From: Gammaproteobacteria bacterium | GTDB taxonomy: Bacteria > Pseudomonadota > Gammaproteobacteria > Steroidobacterales > Steroidobacteraceae | Direction: 5' to 3' | DNA: 11,251 nt | Assembly: GCA_003162555.1 (NCBI GenBank) | Contig: PMNQ01000092.1 | Coordinates: 987-12,237 of the forward strand | In this document: in pieces, positions 5,751 to 11,251 of the stretch | Layout: each line of letters starts with the position of its first letter | Position numbering within the stretch: the first letter of the stretch is position 1 | Notes under the pieces: model-generated | Database searches by the model: none | Told to the model about the DNA's origin: nothing | Seen by the model: only the letters and a program-made list of their open reading frames with translations | Program-made: the position numbers and the translations under genes

Positions 5751-7169
5751 ACGCCGCGCCGCCAGGCTGAGGGCCAGCAGCGCCAGCGTCAGCCAGTCGA
5801 GCGCCCCGCCACCGCCGCTGCTGGAGGCGCTCGTGCCGCCAGTCGTCCCGCCCGTGGTGCCACCGCCGGTGCCGCCAGTGCCACCACTACTCGCCGCCGC
5901 AACGTTGATCGTCACAAGCGCCGTGTTTGAAATCACGACCGCGTCGCTGGCGTTGAAGCTGAACTGATCTGCGCCGGTGTATCCGGCAACAGGCGTGTAC
6001 ATGACGACGGCGCCATTGAGCATGCCGAGCGTACCGTGCATGGGCTGCGCCACGATCGAGTATGTCAGCGCATCGCCGTTGTCGTTGCTGGATTGCAGCG
6101 TGATGCTCTTCGCCGTGTCCTGCGTCACCGCTACGGTTTGCAGCGTTGCGGTCAGGTAGTCGGGGCAGCGGGTGCCGGTCCAGCCCATGTCGTACAGCGC
6201 GCAGGTTGTCAGGTCGGTGTGGCTGCCAGTGCGCAGGCTGTAACGCGGCTCCATCAGCAGATCGGGCGTGGCGCTGCTGTCCCAGTGCGATACTGAGGAG
6301 CTCTCATCAAATGTAGCAGGTGTGTACAGCTTGAGATGCCCGCCGGCGCTCAACCCTGCGGTCAGGCGCGCGAGATTGGCGTTGACGTTCGGGCCATTCC
6401 ACACCAGCGCGGCGGCGTTGCCGCCGGCTGACTGGCCGATCTCCGATTGCATGCGCTGCGCGGCCGTCATCTCCGGCCAGAACATGCTCAGCGATTCCTC
6501 GTAAGCGAACTGATCGAAAATGCTGAGGTATGCCGTGTTGTTGGACGTGTCGGTCAGGCCCGTGCCGTCCGCTTTGACGATCGAGATGAAGCCGAGCCCG
6601 TGGCCGATCTCGTGCAGCACCACGCCCAGCAGGTCCGCGACGTAGCTGAAGCCATTGTTGTGCCCCGTCAATTTGTGATCGAAGCCATAGTAAAAATAGC
6701 TGCCGCCGAGGCATCCGGCGGTGCCATTCACGGTGCTGTTGAAGGTCGCGCTGATGTCGTGCTTGTTGCCCTGATCGTGTCCCGACAGCGCGTCAGCCAG
6801 CGCTCCCGGATAGAACGCGTCGCTGTGCGGGGCGCCCGGAAAGGCGCGGAACATCCACATCGGGCCCGCCGATCCGAGCACGCCGGTGGTGTCGCCGCAG
6901 GTCATCGGATCAAAGCTCGCTTCGATGACGATCGTCACCGGACTCGTGATCAGCTGGCCCCACAGCTGTGCGGCCTTGTTGAACACGTTGAGCCGCGCCT
7001 GCCCGAGCGTGGTGGCGTTGTTGCCGCCGATCGGCGTGAACGGCGTCGTGTCGTTGAAGCCCTCGCCCGGACCATCCATGACCACGACAGATAGTGTGGC
7101 CGCCGCAACCGGCCCCGCAGCCAGCCATCCGAGCGCCGCCACCAATATTAATGTGCGCGCGCACCTCAT
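5454..7169 (-). CDS. Secreted zinc metalloprotease with Ig/cadherin-like domain and GlyGly-CTERM tail; reads past its expected end
   Basis: The start at 7169 has GGAG 8 nt upstream and forms an ATGA overlap with the lipoprotein stop. Order: signal peptide (1 to about 23, ending AAA), protease domain with the zincin motif HEIGHGLGF (H186, E187, H190), then SSVSHWD (about 291-297) and LLMEP (304-308, a likely Met-turn), ending with CALYDMGW (323-330). Next come a cadherin/Big-like domain (about 340-424: ALTYSIVAQPMHGTLG...YTPVAGYTGADQFSF), a Gly/Thr linker (429-447), and GGGGALDWLTLALLALSLAARR (452-473). That last block is a GlyGly-CTERM signal: glycines, a membrane helix and a basic end, processed by rhombosortase in Gram-negatives. 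Such proteins normally stop right after the arginines, but the frame here continues 98 codons, all antisense to plcP, to a stop at 5454. I suspect a lost stop or frameshift, so the functional protein probably ends near 5751. It is likely surface-attached or secreted; the substrate is unknown. Confidence 0.83.
   Translation of the reverse strand: MRCARTLILVAALGWLAAGPVAAATLSVVVMDGPGEGFNDTTPFTPIGGNNATTLGQARLNVFNKAAQLWGQLITSPVTIVIEASFDPMTCGDTTGVLGSAGPMWMFRAFPGAPHSDAFYPGALADALSGHDQGNKHDISATFNSTVNGTAGCLGGSYFYYGFDHKLTGHNNGFSYVADLLGVVLHEIGHGLGFISIVKADGTGLTDTSNNTAYLSIFDQFAYEESLSMFWPEMTAAQRMQSEIGQSAGGNAAALVWNGPNVNANLARLTAGLSAGGHLKLYTPATFDESSSVSHWDSSATPDLLMEPRYSLRTGSHTDLTTCALYDMGWTGTRCPDYLTATLQTVAVTQDTAKSITLQSSNDNGDALTYSIVAQPMHGTLGMLNGAVVMYTPVAGYTGADQFSFNASDAVVISNTALVTINVAAASSGGTGGTGGGTTGGTTGGTSASSSGGGGALDWLTLALLALSLAARRSSCSGEPRRVDRGRLSPVSELPQSQLTISIFDQRRAVLYPVAGIAVAHAMQVAIGGPMDVSADDAIEPAAQRGVRGGFLEQMHVLPGAADLRFQVARQ
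5829..5885 (-). repeat. Low-complexity Gly/Thr linker repeat
   Basis: The minus strand encodes short GGT/GGG-T units (residues about 429-447 of the metalloprotease), seen on the plus strand as repeated GCCGCCAGTGCC and GCCACC-type words. It is a flexible spacer between the Ig-like domain and the GlyGly-CTERM signal. Such tracts are prone to length change by slippage. Confidence 0.75.
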
Positions 7170-7540
7170 CGCCGCGGCTCCGGCGCGGGCGCGGGCGCAG
7201 GCGTACATTGCGTACTGAAGGTCCCGTCCGGCTGGCGGCAGGCCACGACGGTGTCGAAGTACTGCGCCGCCACCTTGACCCCAACAGTGCCGTCCGGAAG
7301 CCGGATGATCTCAGGCGCCACCGGCTGCAGCCGCCCTACGGTGGCTGTAGCGGCAATCGCACCAGGCATCGCGCTATCCGCGGCGCCCGGCAGCTCGATG
7401 CGTTGCGCGGCACGGGCATGCAGCGTGGTGTTGGCGTGGCCTGAAACCGGGGCGGTAACATCGTTCCTGGCCGAGCAGGCCGCAAGCAGCAGACCAGCGG
7501 CCGCCACGGCCAGTACCCGGTACTGCAAGCGAATGGTCAT
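7166..7540 (-). CDS. Small lipoprotein, first gene of the metalloprotease operon
   Basis: A 124-residue protein of unknown function. The start at 7540 is set by GAGGAG about 6 nt upstream and a clean lipoprotein signal: basic N-terminus (MTIRLQYR), hydrophobic core and lipobox LAAC with the acylated Cys at 22. Serine at the +2 position favours the outer membrane. The mature part is short, Ala/Pro-rich, and contains IIRLPDGTVGVKVAAQYFDTVVACRQPDGTFSTQC with a Cys pair that could form a disulfide; it ends in a PAPAPAPEPRR tail. The stop overlaps the metalloprotease start (ATGA), so the two are probably translated together. Being made first and in equal dose, it could be a chaperone, inhibitor or anchor for the protease; this is inference. 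I recognise no family. Confidence 0.75.
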   Translation of the reverse strand: MTIRLQYRVLAVAAAGLLLAACSARNDVTAPVSGHANTTLHARAAQRIELPGAADSAMPGAIAATATVGRLQPVAPEIIRLPDGTVGVKVAAQYFDTVVACRQPDGTFSTQCTPAPAPAPEPRR

Positions 7541-7620
7541 CGGCGGCTCCTCGCGGACGAACGCTACCCTTGGAATCGTACCGGCACAGCAGCAGTCGCC
7601 GCGTGATGAGGTTGGACTAT

Positions 7621-7653
7621 CCTCACTTTGTCCTCGATTTGGCCTCGATCTGG
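7621..7653. repeat. Three tandem 11-bp direct repeats in the divergent promoter region
   Basis: CCTCACTTTGT, CCTCGATTTGG and CCTCGATCTGG follow one another without gaps. The last two differ at one base; the first is more degenerate. Eleven-bp head-to-tail units are typical of OmpR/PhoB-type response-regulator sites. The array is 43 bp before the flavodoxin-like ATG and about 80 bp before the divergent lipoprotein ATG, so it could control either or both. No strong -35/-10 pair was found in 7541-7695. Confidence 0.5.
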
Positions 7654-7675
7654 CGCAACAATTCGCCGAACAGCG

Positions 7676-7689
7676 ACGCTGGCCAGCGT
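7676..7689. repeat. 14-bp perfect palindrome before the flavodoxin-like gene
   Basis: ACGCTGGCCAGCGT is a perfect inverted repeat ending 6 nt before the ATG at 7696, where a ribosome-binding site would normally be. It could be an operator or a small hairpin limiting initiation. In GC-rich DNA such a palindrome may also arise by chance. Confidence 0.3.
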
Positions 7690-7695
7690 GACAAT

Positions 7696-8196
7696 ATGTC
7701 AACCATGAAGAAGCTGCTCATTGTTTATCAGTCGTTCACCGGCGGGACCGCGCAGATGGCCGCGGCCGCAGCGGCGGGAGCGGCCGGCGTGGAAGACGTC
7801 GCGACGCAGCTCGTGACGGCCGCGGCAGCCGGCCCGGAGATGCTGCTCGCGTCCGATGGCTTCCTGTTCGCATGCCCGGAGAATCTGGCGGCGATGGCGG
7901 GCCTGATGAAGGACTTCTTCGACCGTTCTTACTATCCGGTGCTCGAGCAACTCAACGGCCGCCCCTACGCCACGCTGATCTGCGCGGGGAGTGACGGCAG
8001 CAATGCGGCCCGGCAGATCGAACGCATCGCCACCGGCTGGCGCCTGAAAGAGGTCGCCCCGCCGCTGATTGTCTGCACGCATGCGCAGACGCCCGAGCAG
8101 ATTCTCAGCCCTAAGCAGATCGGCGAGGCGCATCTGGCACAATGCCGCGAGCTCGGCGCGACCATTGCCGCAGGACTGTCACTCGGCCTTTACTAG
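7696..8196 (+). CDS. Flavodoxin-like / NAD(P)H-dependent FMN oxidoreductase family protein
   Basis: A 166-residue cytoplasmic flavodoxin-fold protein, probably binding FMN. It starts with a beta strand (KKLLIVYQS) followed by the phosphate-binding loop SFTGGTAQMA (about 13-22), then the flavin-ring loops DGFLFACPENLAAMAGLMKDFFDR and ATLICAGSDGSNAARQIERI. It keeps the GSDG-type loop and the ending ELGATIAAGL common in small NAD(P)H-dependent reductases. The start is taken at 7696 because family similarity begins there; ATG 7705 is equally possible. There is no clear Shine-Dalgarno, and a palindrome occupies its place. The frame is open back to 7570 without recognisable homology. The GH30 gene begins 43 nt after the stop, so they may be cotranscribed, although the functions are unrelated. 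The electron partner is unknown. Confidence 0.8.
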   Translation: MSTMKKLLIVYQSFTGGTAQMAAAAAAGAAGVEDVATQLVTAAAAGPEMLLASDGFLFACPENLAAMAGLMKDFFDRSYYPVLEQLNGRPYATLICAGSDGSNAARQIERIATGWRLKEVAPPLIVCTHAQTPEQILSPKQIGEAHLAQCRELGATIAAGLSLGLY

Positions 8197-8239
8197 GGCC
8201 TGTTGAAACTCACGGGATCGCTGCATCGGAGATCGACTC

Positions 8240-9751
8240 ATGAAGGACCGCATATCACGCCGCGACACGCTCAAGGGACTGGCACTGGGAGCTGGCAGCA
8301 TGCTGGCGGCACGCGTTGGCACTGCGACGGCAACTGGCACAGCCAGCGCCACCGGGGCTGCCAGCGGCGCAACAGCGCCGCCGGCCGCGGGCCAGGCTCC
8401 ACACGCCGCGCCCGCGCCGCGACTGATGCGCGCCTTCCTGACCGCGCATGAAACGGACCAGCGGATTGCGGCGCTGGAAGCCTTGCCCGTTGCGCCACCG
8501 GATAGCGAGCACACCACGTTGTGGGTGGACAGCGCGCGCCGCTTCCAGACGCTGCTCGGCTTTGGTGGCGCGTTCACTGAATCCGCGGCCGTCACCTGGC
8601 AGAAGCTCAGCGAGCCGCGGCGCGAGGAAGTGTTGCGCGCCTACTTCGACGACAGCATGGGTCACGGCTACGCGATGTGCCGCGTGCACATGAACAGCTG
8701 CGATTTCTCGCTCGGCAACTACGCGCACGTCGAGACACCGGGCGACACCGAACTGAAGAGCTTCAGCATCGCGCGCGACCGCCAGGCACTGATCCCGTTC
8801 ATCAAGGCCGCGCAACGCGTCGCGAAACATCCGATCCGGATACTGGCCTCGCCGTGGAGTCCGCCGGCCTGGATGAAGAGCAATGGCGAAATGAACCACG
8901 GCGGCACATTGCTGCCGCAGTACGCCCAGGCCTGGGCGCGCTGCTACGCGCGCTTCATCAAGGCCTATGCGGCCGAAGGCATCCCGATCTGGGGCGTGTC
9001 GGTGCAGAACGAGCCGATGGCCGTGCAGAAGTGGGATTCCTGCACATACACGGCCGAAGCCGAGCGCGATTTCGTGCGTGATCACCTCGGCCCCGAGCTC
9101 GAGGCCGCGGGCTTAGGCCACGTGAACATCATCATCTGGGATCACAACCGCGATCTGATGGTCGAGCGCGCCAACGTCGTATACGCGGATCCGGCCGCAG
9201 CCCGCTACGTCTGGGGCACGGGCTTCCACTGGTACGTGGAAGACAATTTCGATCACGTGCAGCAGGTGCATGATGCCTGGCCCGACAAGCACCTGCTGTT
9301 CACCGAAGGCTGTCAGGAAGAAGGTCCGCATCTGGGTTCATGGGATCTGGGCGAGCGCTACGCGCGCTCGATGATCAACGATCTGAATCGCTGGACCGAG
9401 GGCTGGATGGACTGGAACCTGGTGCTCGACATGCAGGGCGGTCCCAACCACGTCGGCAACTACTGCAGCGCGCCGATCATTCTCGACACCACGGCTGACA
9501 AGCTGTTGCCGCAGAGTTCGTACTACTACATGGGCCATTTCGCGCGCTTCATCCGGCCCGGCGCGCAGCGCATCGTGTGCGCCGGCTCGCTCCAGGCGCT
9601 GGAAACCACGGCCTTCGTCAATACCGACGGCAGCATCGCCGTGGTGGCGATGAATCGCAGCGCCAAGCCGCTGCGCTTCGTGCTGCGCGTCAATGGCGGC
9701 AGCTGGGACGCCGAACTGCCGGCCCGCTCGATCGCGACCTACGTTGGCTAG
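8240..9751 (+). CDS. Tat-exported glycoside hydrolase family 30 (glucosylceramidase-like)
   Basis: A 503-residue glycosidase of GH30, probably subfamily 1. Such enzymes cleave beta-glucosides or related beta-glycosides by a retaining mechanism. The N-terminus SRRDTLKGLALGAG (6-19) is a twin-arginine signal, followed by an Ala/Thr/Gly-rich spacer to about residue 60, so the enzyme folds in the cytoplasm and is exported. The barrel begins near 93 (WVDSARRFQTLLGFGGAFTESAA). The acid/base is E258 in QNEP, the nucleophile E356 in LLFTEGCQE; SPWSPPAWMKSNGEM (204-218) and LVLDMQGGPNH are further family landmarks. The C-terminal beta domain ends TAFVNTDGSIAVVAMNRS...SIATYVG. The ribosome-binding site GGAGA at 8228-8232 is 7 nt upstream. 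Its TAG shares CTAG with the convergent serine hydrolase. Substrate is not determined. Confidence 0.92.
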   Translation: MKDRISRRDTLKGLALGAGSMLAARVGTATATGTASATGAASGATAPPAAGQAPHAAPAPRLMRAFLTAHETDQRIAALEALPVAPPDSEHTTLWVDSARRFQTLLGFGGAFTESAAVTWQKLSEPRREEVLRAYFDDSMGHGYAMCRVHMNSCDFSLGNYAHVETPGDTELKSFSIARDRQALIPFIKAAQRVAKHPIRILASPWSPPAWMKSNGEMNHGGTLLPQYAQAWARCYARFIKAYAAEGIPIWGVSVQNEPMAVQKWDSCTYTAEAERDFVRDHLGPELEAAGLGHVNIIIWDHNRDLMVERANVVYADPAAARYVWGTGFHWYVEDNFDHVQQVHDAWPDKHLLFTEGCQEEGPHLGSWDLGERYARSMINDLNRWTEGWMDWNLVLDMQGGPNHVGNYCSAPIILDTTADKLLPQSSYYYMGHFARFIRPGAQRIVCAGSLQALETTAFVNTDGSIAVVAMNRSAKPLRFVLRVNGGSWDAELPARSIATYVG

Positions 9752-10911
9752 CGCAGCGCGTCGCGGATCGCGCGGATCGCGGCGAGTGCGGTGCGTGTGC
9801 GCGCCGGATTGATGAACTCCGGCCAGGTGGAGAGCTTGACGGCGACGAGCTCGGCGTCCGGGTCCATATAAATGAGCTGGCCAAATACGCCGCGCGCCAG
9901 CAGCACGCGACGTCCGGCCTCTTCCAGCCAGAACTGGTTGCGGTAGGCGCCGCGTGGCAGCACCTCGCGATAGGCCCCCTTGAACAGTTCCGGATTTCCA
10001 TTGCGCGTTTGATCGATCCACGCCATCGGCACCAGTTGCCGGCCCTGCGCCTCGCCGCCGGATGCGTACAGCAGGCCGAAGCGCGCCAGATCGCGCAACG
10101 TCGCATTGAAGCCGCCGTTGGCGCAGGCGAATCCGGTCGGGTCCACCGTGAAGCAGCCATCCTCCGCCGCGCCCATCGGCGCCCACAGTTCGCGGCTGAC
10201 CAGTTCCGGCAAACGCGCACCACTGACCCGCTCCAGCACGAATCCCAGCACGTCGGTTTCAATCGAGCGGTAGCTGAAATCCTGGCCGTGCGGTCCGCGC
10301 GCCTGCGTCAGCGTCAGCACCTGGTCCCACATGTTTGCGGGCCAGCCCGGCTTGCCGCCGGACTTCCAGCCGGCGGCGACGTCCATCTGCGCGCAATGCG
10401 AATCTGGCGCGGTGTAGTCCTCGTCCCAGAGCACGCCGCTGGTCATGTCGAGCAGGTGCTGCACGGTGGCGCCGCGATACGCCGTGGCCTCGAGCTCGGG
10501 CAGGTAGTGCGTGACCAGCGCATCCAGCCGGATCTCGCCGCGGCCAGCGAGGATGCCCAGCACCGTCGCGGTCACCGATTTCGACACCGACTGCACCAGG
10601 TGGATGCTGTGCGCGTTCATGCCATTGTCGTAGTGCTCGGTGATGAGCGCGCCGCGGTGCACGACGCAGAAGCCGTCGGTGTAGCTGGAGGCGAGGAACT
10701 CCGCGACGTTCATGCGGCGGCCGTCGCACGCGAAGCTGATCGCGCCCAGATCCTGCGGCGCGAGGCGCCAGGCGTGCGGCGCTGCGCTCCGGCGCACCTG
10801 CGCGGTGGGCACCTGTTCGCGCACATGCTGGAAGGTGTAGCGGTTCCACGGCGCCCGATCCCATTCCGCATGCGGAATTGCGAGCCGGCGCGGATCGTGT
10901 GCCGTTTGCAT
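9748..10911 (-). CDS. Serine hydrolase, beta-lactamase class C / 6-aminohexanoate-dimer hydrolase-like
   Basis: A 387-residue penicillin-binding-protein-fold hydrolase (PF00144, COG1680). Catalytic signatures are S108-V-S-K111 (VQSVSKSVTATVLG) and Y214 in FSYRSIETDVLGFVLERVSG, the latter resembling NylB-type amide/ester hydrolases; MTSGVLWDEDY and FNATLRDLARFGLLYASGG are typical of the family. There is no signal peptide, so it is probably cytoplasmic and not a periplasmic beta-lactamase. The start at 10911 has GGAG 7 nt upstream and lies one base after the decarboxylase stop (TGA-G-ATG), indicating an operon and coupled translation. An open frame extends to 10965 but begins inside the upstream gene. 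Substrate is unknown; a short amide or ester is likely. With a decarboxylase as partner, it may act on an amino-acid derivative, which is inference. Confidence 0.9.
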   Translation of the reverse strand: MQTAHDPRRLAIPHAEWDRAPWNRYTFQHVREQVPTAQVRRSAAPHAWRLAPQDLGAISFACDGRRMNVAEFLASSYTDGFCVVHRGALITEHYDNGMNAHSIHLVQSVSKSVTATVLGILAGRGEIRLDALVTHYLPELEATAYRGATVQHLLDMTSGVLWDEDYTAPDSHCAQMDVAAGWKSGGKPGWPANMWDQVLTLTQARGPHGQDFSYRSIETDVLGFVLERVSGARLPELVSRELWAPMGAAEDGCFTVDPTGFACANGGFNATLRDLARFGLLYASGGEAQGRQLVPMAWIDQTRNGNPELFKGAYREVLPRGAYRNQFWLEEAGRRVLLARGVFGQLIYMDPDAELVAVKLSTWPEFINPARTRTALAAIRAIRDALR

Positions 10912-10912
10912 C

Positions 10913-11251
10913 TCAGCGCTCCGCGTCGGCGGCGGCCGCGCACATGGTCTGCCACAGATCGGCAACGTGCTGCGCTTCGGTCAGCTCGATGCCGATCGAC
11001 ACACGCGCCATCCAGCGGCCATCGATGACCGCCGGCGTGAGGCAGGCTGCGCCGGATTCATTGATCGCCTGCACCCAGCGCCGCGTGTGCGCGTCGAGCG
11101 CTTCGCCTTCGAGACCCGGCGGTTCGTGCCGCACACAAACGGTCTGCAGTGTGACGGGTGCGATGCGCCGCCACGGCCGCGTGGCATCGACCTGCGCCGC
11201 GAGCCATTGCGCGTTGGCCAGGTCGCGGCGCAACCGCGTGCGGATCGCCGC
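10913..11251 (-). CDS. Group II PLP-dependent decarboxylase, C-terminal part (cut by window edge)
   Basis: The 112 C-terminal residues of a protein whose start lies beyond the window; the frame is open to the edge. The pattern resembles the small C-terminal domain of aromatic-L-amino-acid decarboxylase relatives (PF00282): LANAQWLAAQV, RIAPVTLQTVCVRHEPPGL, WVQAINESGAACLTPAVIDGRWMARVSIGIELTEAQHVADLW. The PLP lysine and substrate-binding residues are not visible, so specificity (aromatic amino acid, glutamate, aspartate or other) cannot be told. It is followed one base later by the serine hydrolase start. Apparent starts inside this part, such as TTG at 11233, are internal. Confidence 0.8.
   Translation of the reverse strand, partial: AAIRTRLRRDLANAQWLAAQVDATRPWRRIAPVTLQTVCVRHEPPGLEGEALDAHTRRWVQAINESGAACLTPAVIDGRWMARVSIGIELTEAQHVADLWQTMCAAAADAER

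Noticed and set aside
5829..5885. Possible CRISPR or variable-number tandem repeat
   Set aside because: The repetition is a degenerate Gly/Thr codon tract within a protein linker, with no spacers.
6447..7094. Plus-strand open frame opposite the metalloprotease
   Set aside because: The minus strand carries the zincin motif and signal peptide; the plus translation is compositionally biased without domains.
7607..7625. TGAGG/CCTCA inverted repeat as an operator
   Set aside because: Only 5 bp per arm and it overlaps the better-supported 11-bp direct repeats.
7570..7695. Upstream extension of the flavodoxin-like protein
   Set aside because: The extra 42 residues show no family similarity and would cross the 11-bp repeats and palindrome; flavodoxin homology begins at MKKLLIVY.
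9577..11028. Plus-strand open frame of 483 codons
   Set aside because: It runs antisense to the serine hydrolase, whose catalytic motifs are clear, and its translation is Arg/Ala/Gln-rich with no known motif.

Overview
The window is uniformly GC-rich and densely packed, with genes on both strands. It reads like the chromosome of a high-GC gammaproteobacterium of the Xanthomonadales/Nevskiales/Steroidobacter type. Supporting signs are a GlyGly-CTERM tail on a secreted protease, an OmpL-like beta-barrel porin behind a sigma-54 promoter, a Tat-exported GH30 glycosidase and a COG2908 lipid phosphoesterase. The lineage is inferred. There are no rRNA or tRNA genes, CRISPR arrays or insertion sequences that I can see.

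Layout. 1-888: 3' part of a class-III omega-amino-acid aminotransferase (+). 889-1200: intergenic region with a near-consensus sigma-54 promoter and two upstream NtrC-like half-sites, serving a signal-peptide porin at 1201-2295 (+). A strong hairpin terminator follows and runs into the stop codon of a convergent small cupin (2365-2706, -). Divergent from the cupin is a two-gene, translationally coupled unit (+): a UGT-type glycosyltransferase (2807-4102) and a tandem-cupin protein (4095-4823). A Pho-box-like array at 4863-4902 precedes a metallophosphoesterase that looks like the phospholipid-remodelling phospholipase PlcP (4950-5750, +).

On the minus strand, a small lipoprotein (7166-7540) and a secreted zinc metalloprotease with a GlyGly-CTERM tail (from 7169) form an operon with an ATGA overlap. 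The protease frame lacks a stop after its sorting signal and reads 297 bp antisense into plcP. A divergent region at 7541-7695 carries three tandem 11-bp repeats. It is followed by a flavodoxin-like protein (7696-8196) and a Tat-exported GH30 glucosylceramidase-like enzyme (8240-9751), both +. The GH30 gene shares a CTAG stop tetranucleotide with a convergent serine hydrolase (9748-10911, -). One base upstream of that hydrolase ends a group II PLP-dependent decarboxylase that leaves the window (10913-11251, -).

The functions do not form one pathway. Two nutrient-responsive regulatory inputs can be read from the DNA: nitrogen (RpoN/NtrC) for the porin and phosphate (PhoB) for plcP. The most interesting region is 2365-5750, where three related cupin domains surround a glycosyltransferase and sit next to a probable Pho-controlled, diacylglycerol-releasing phospholipase.
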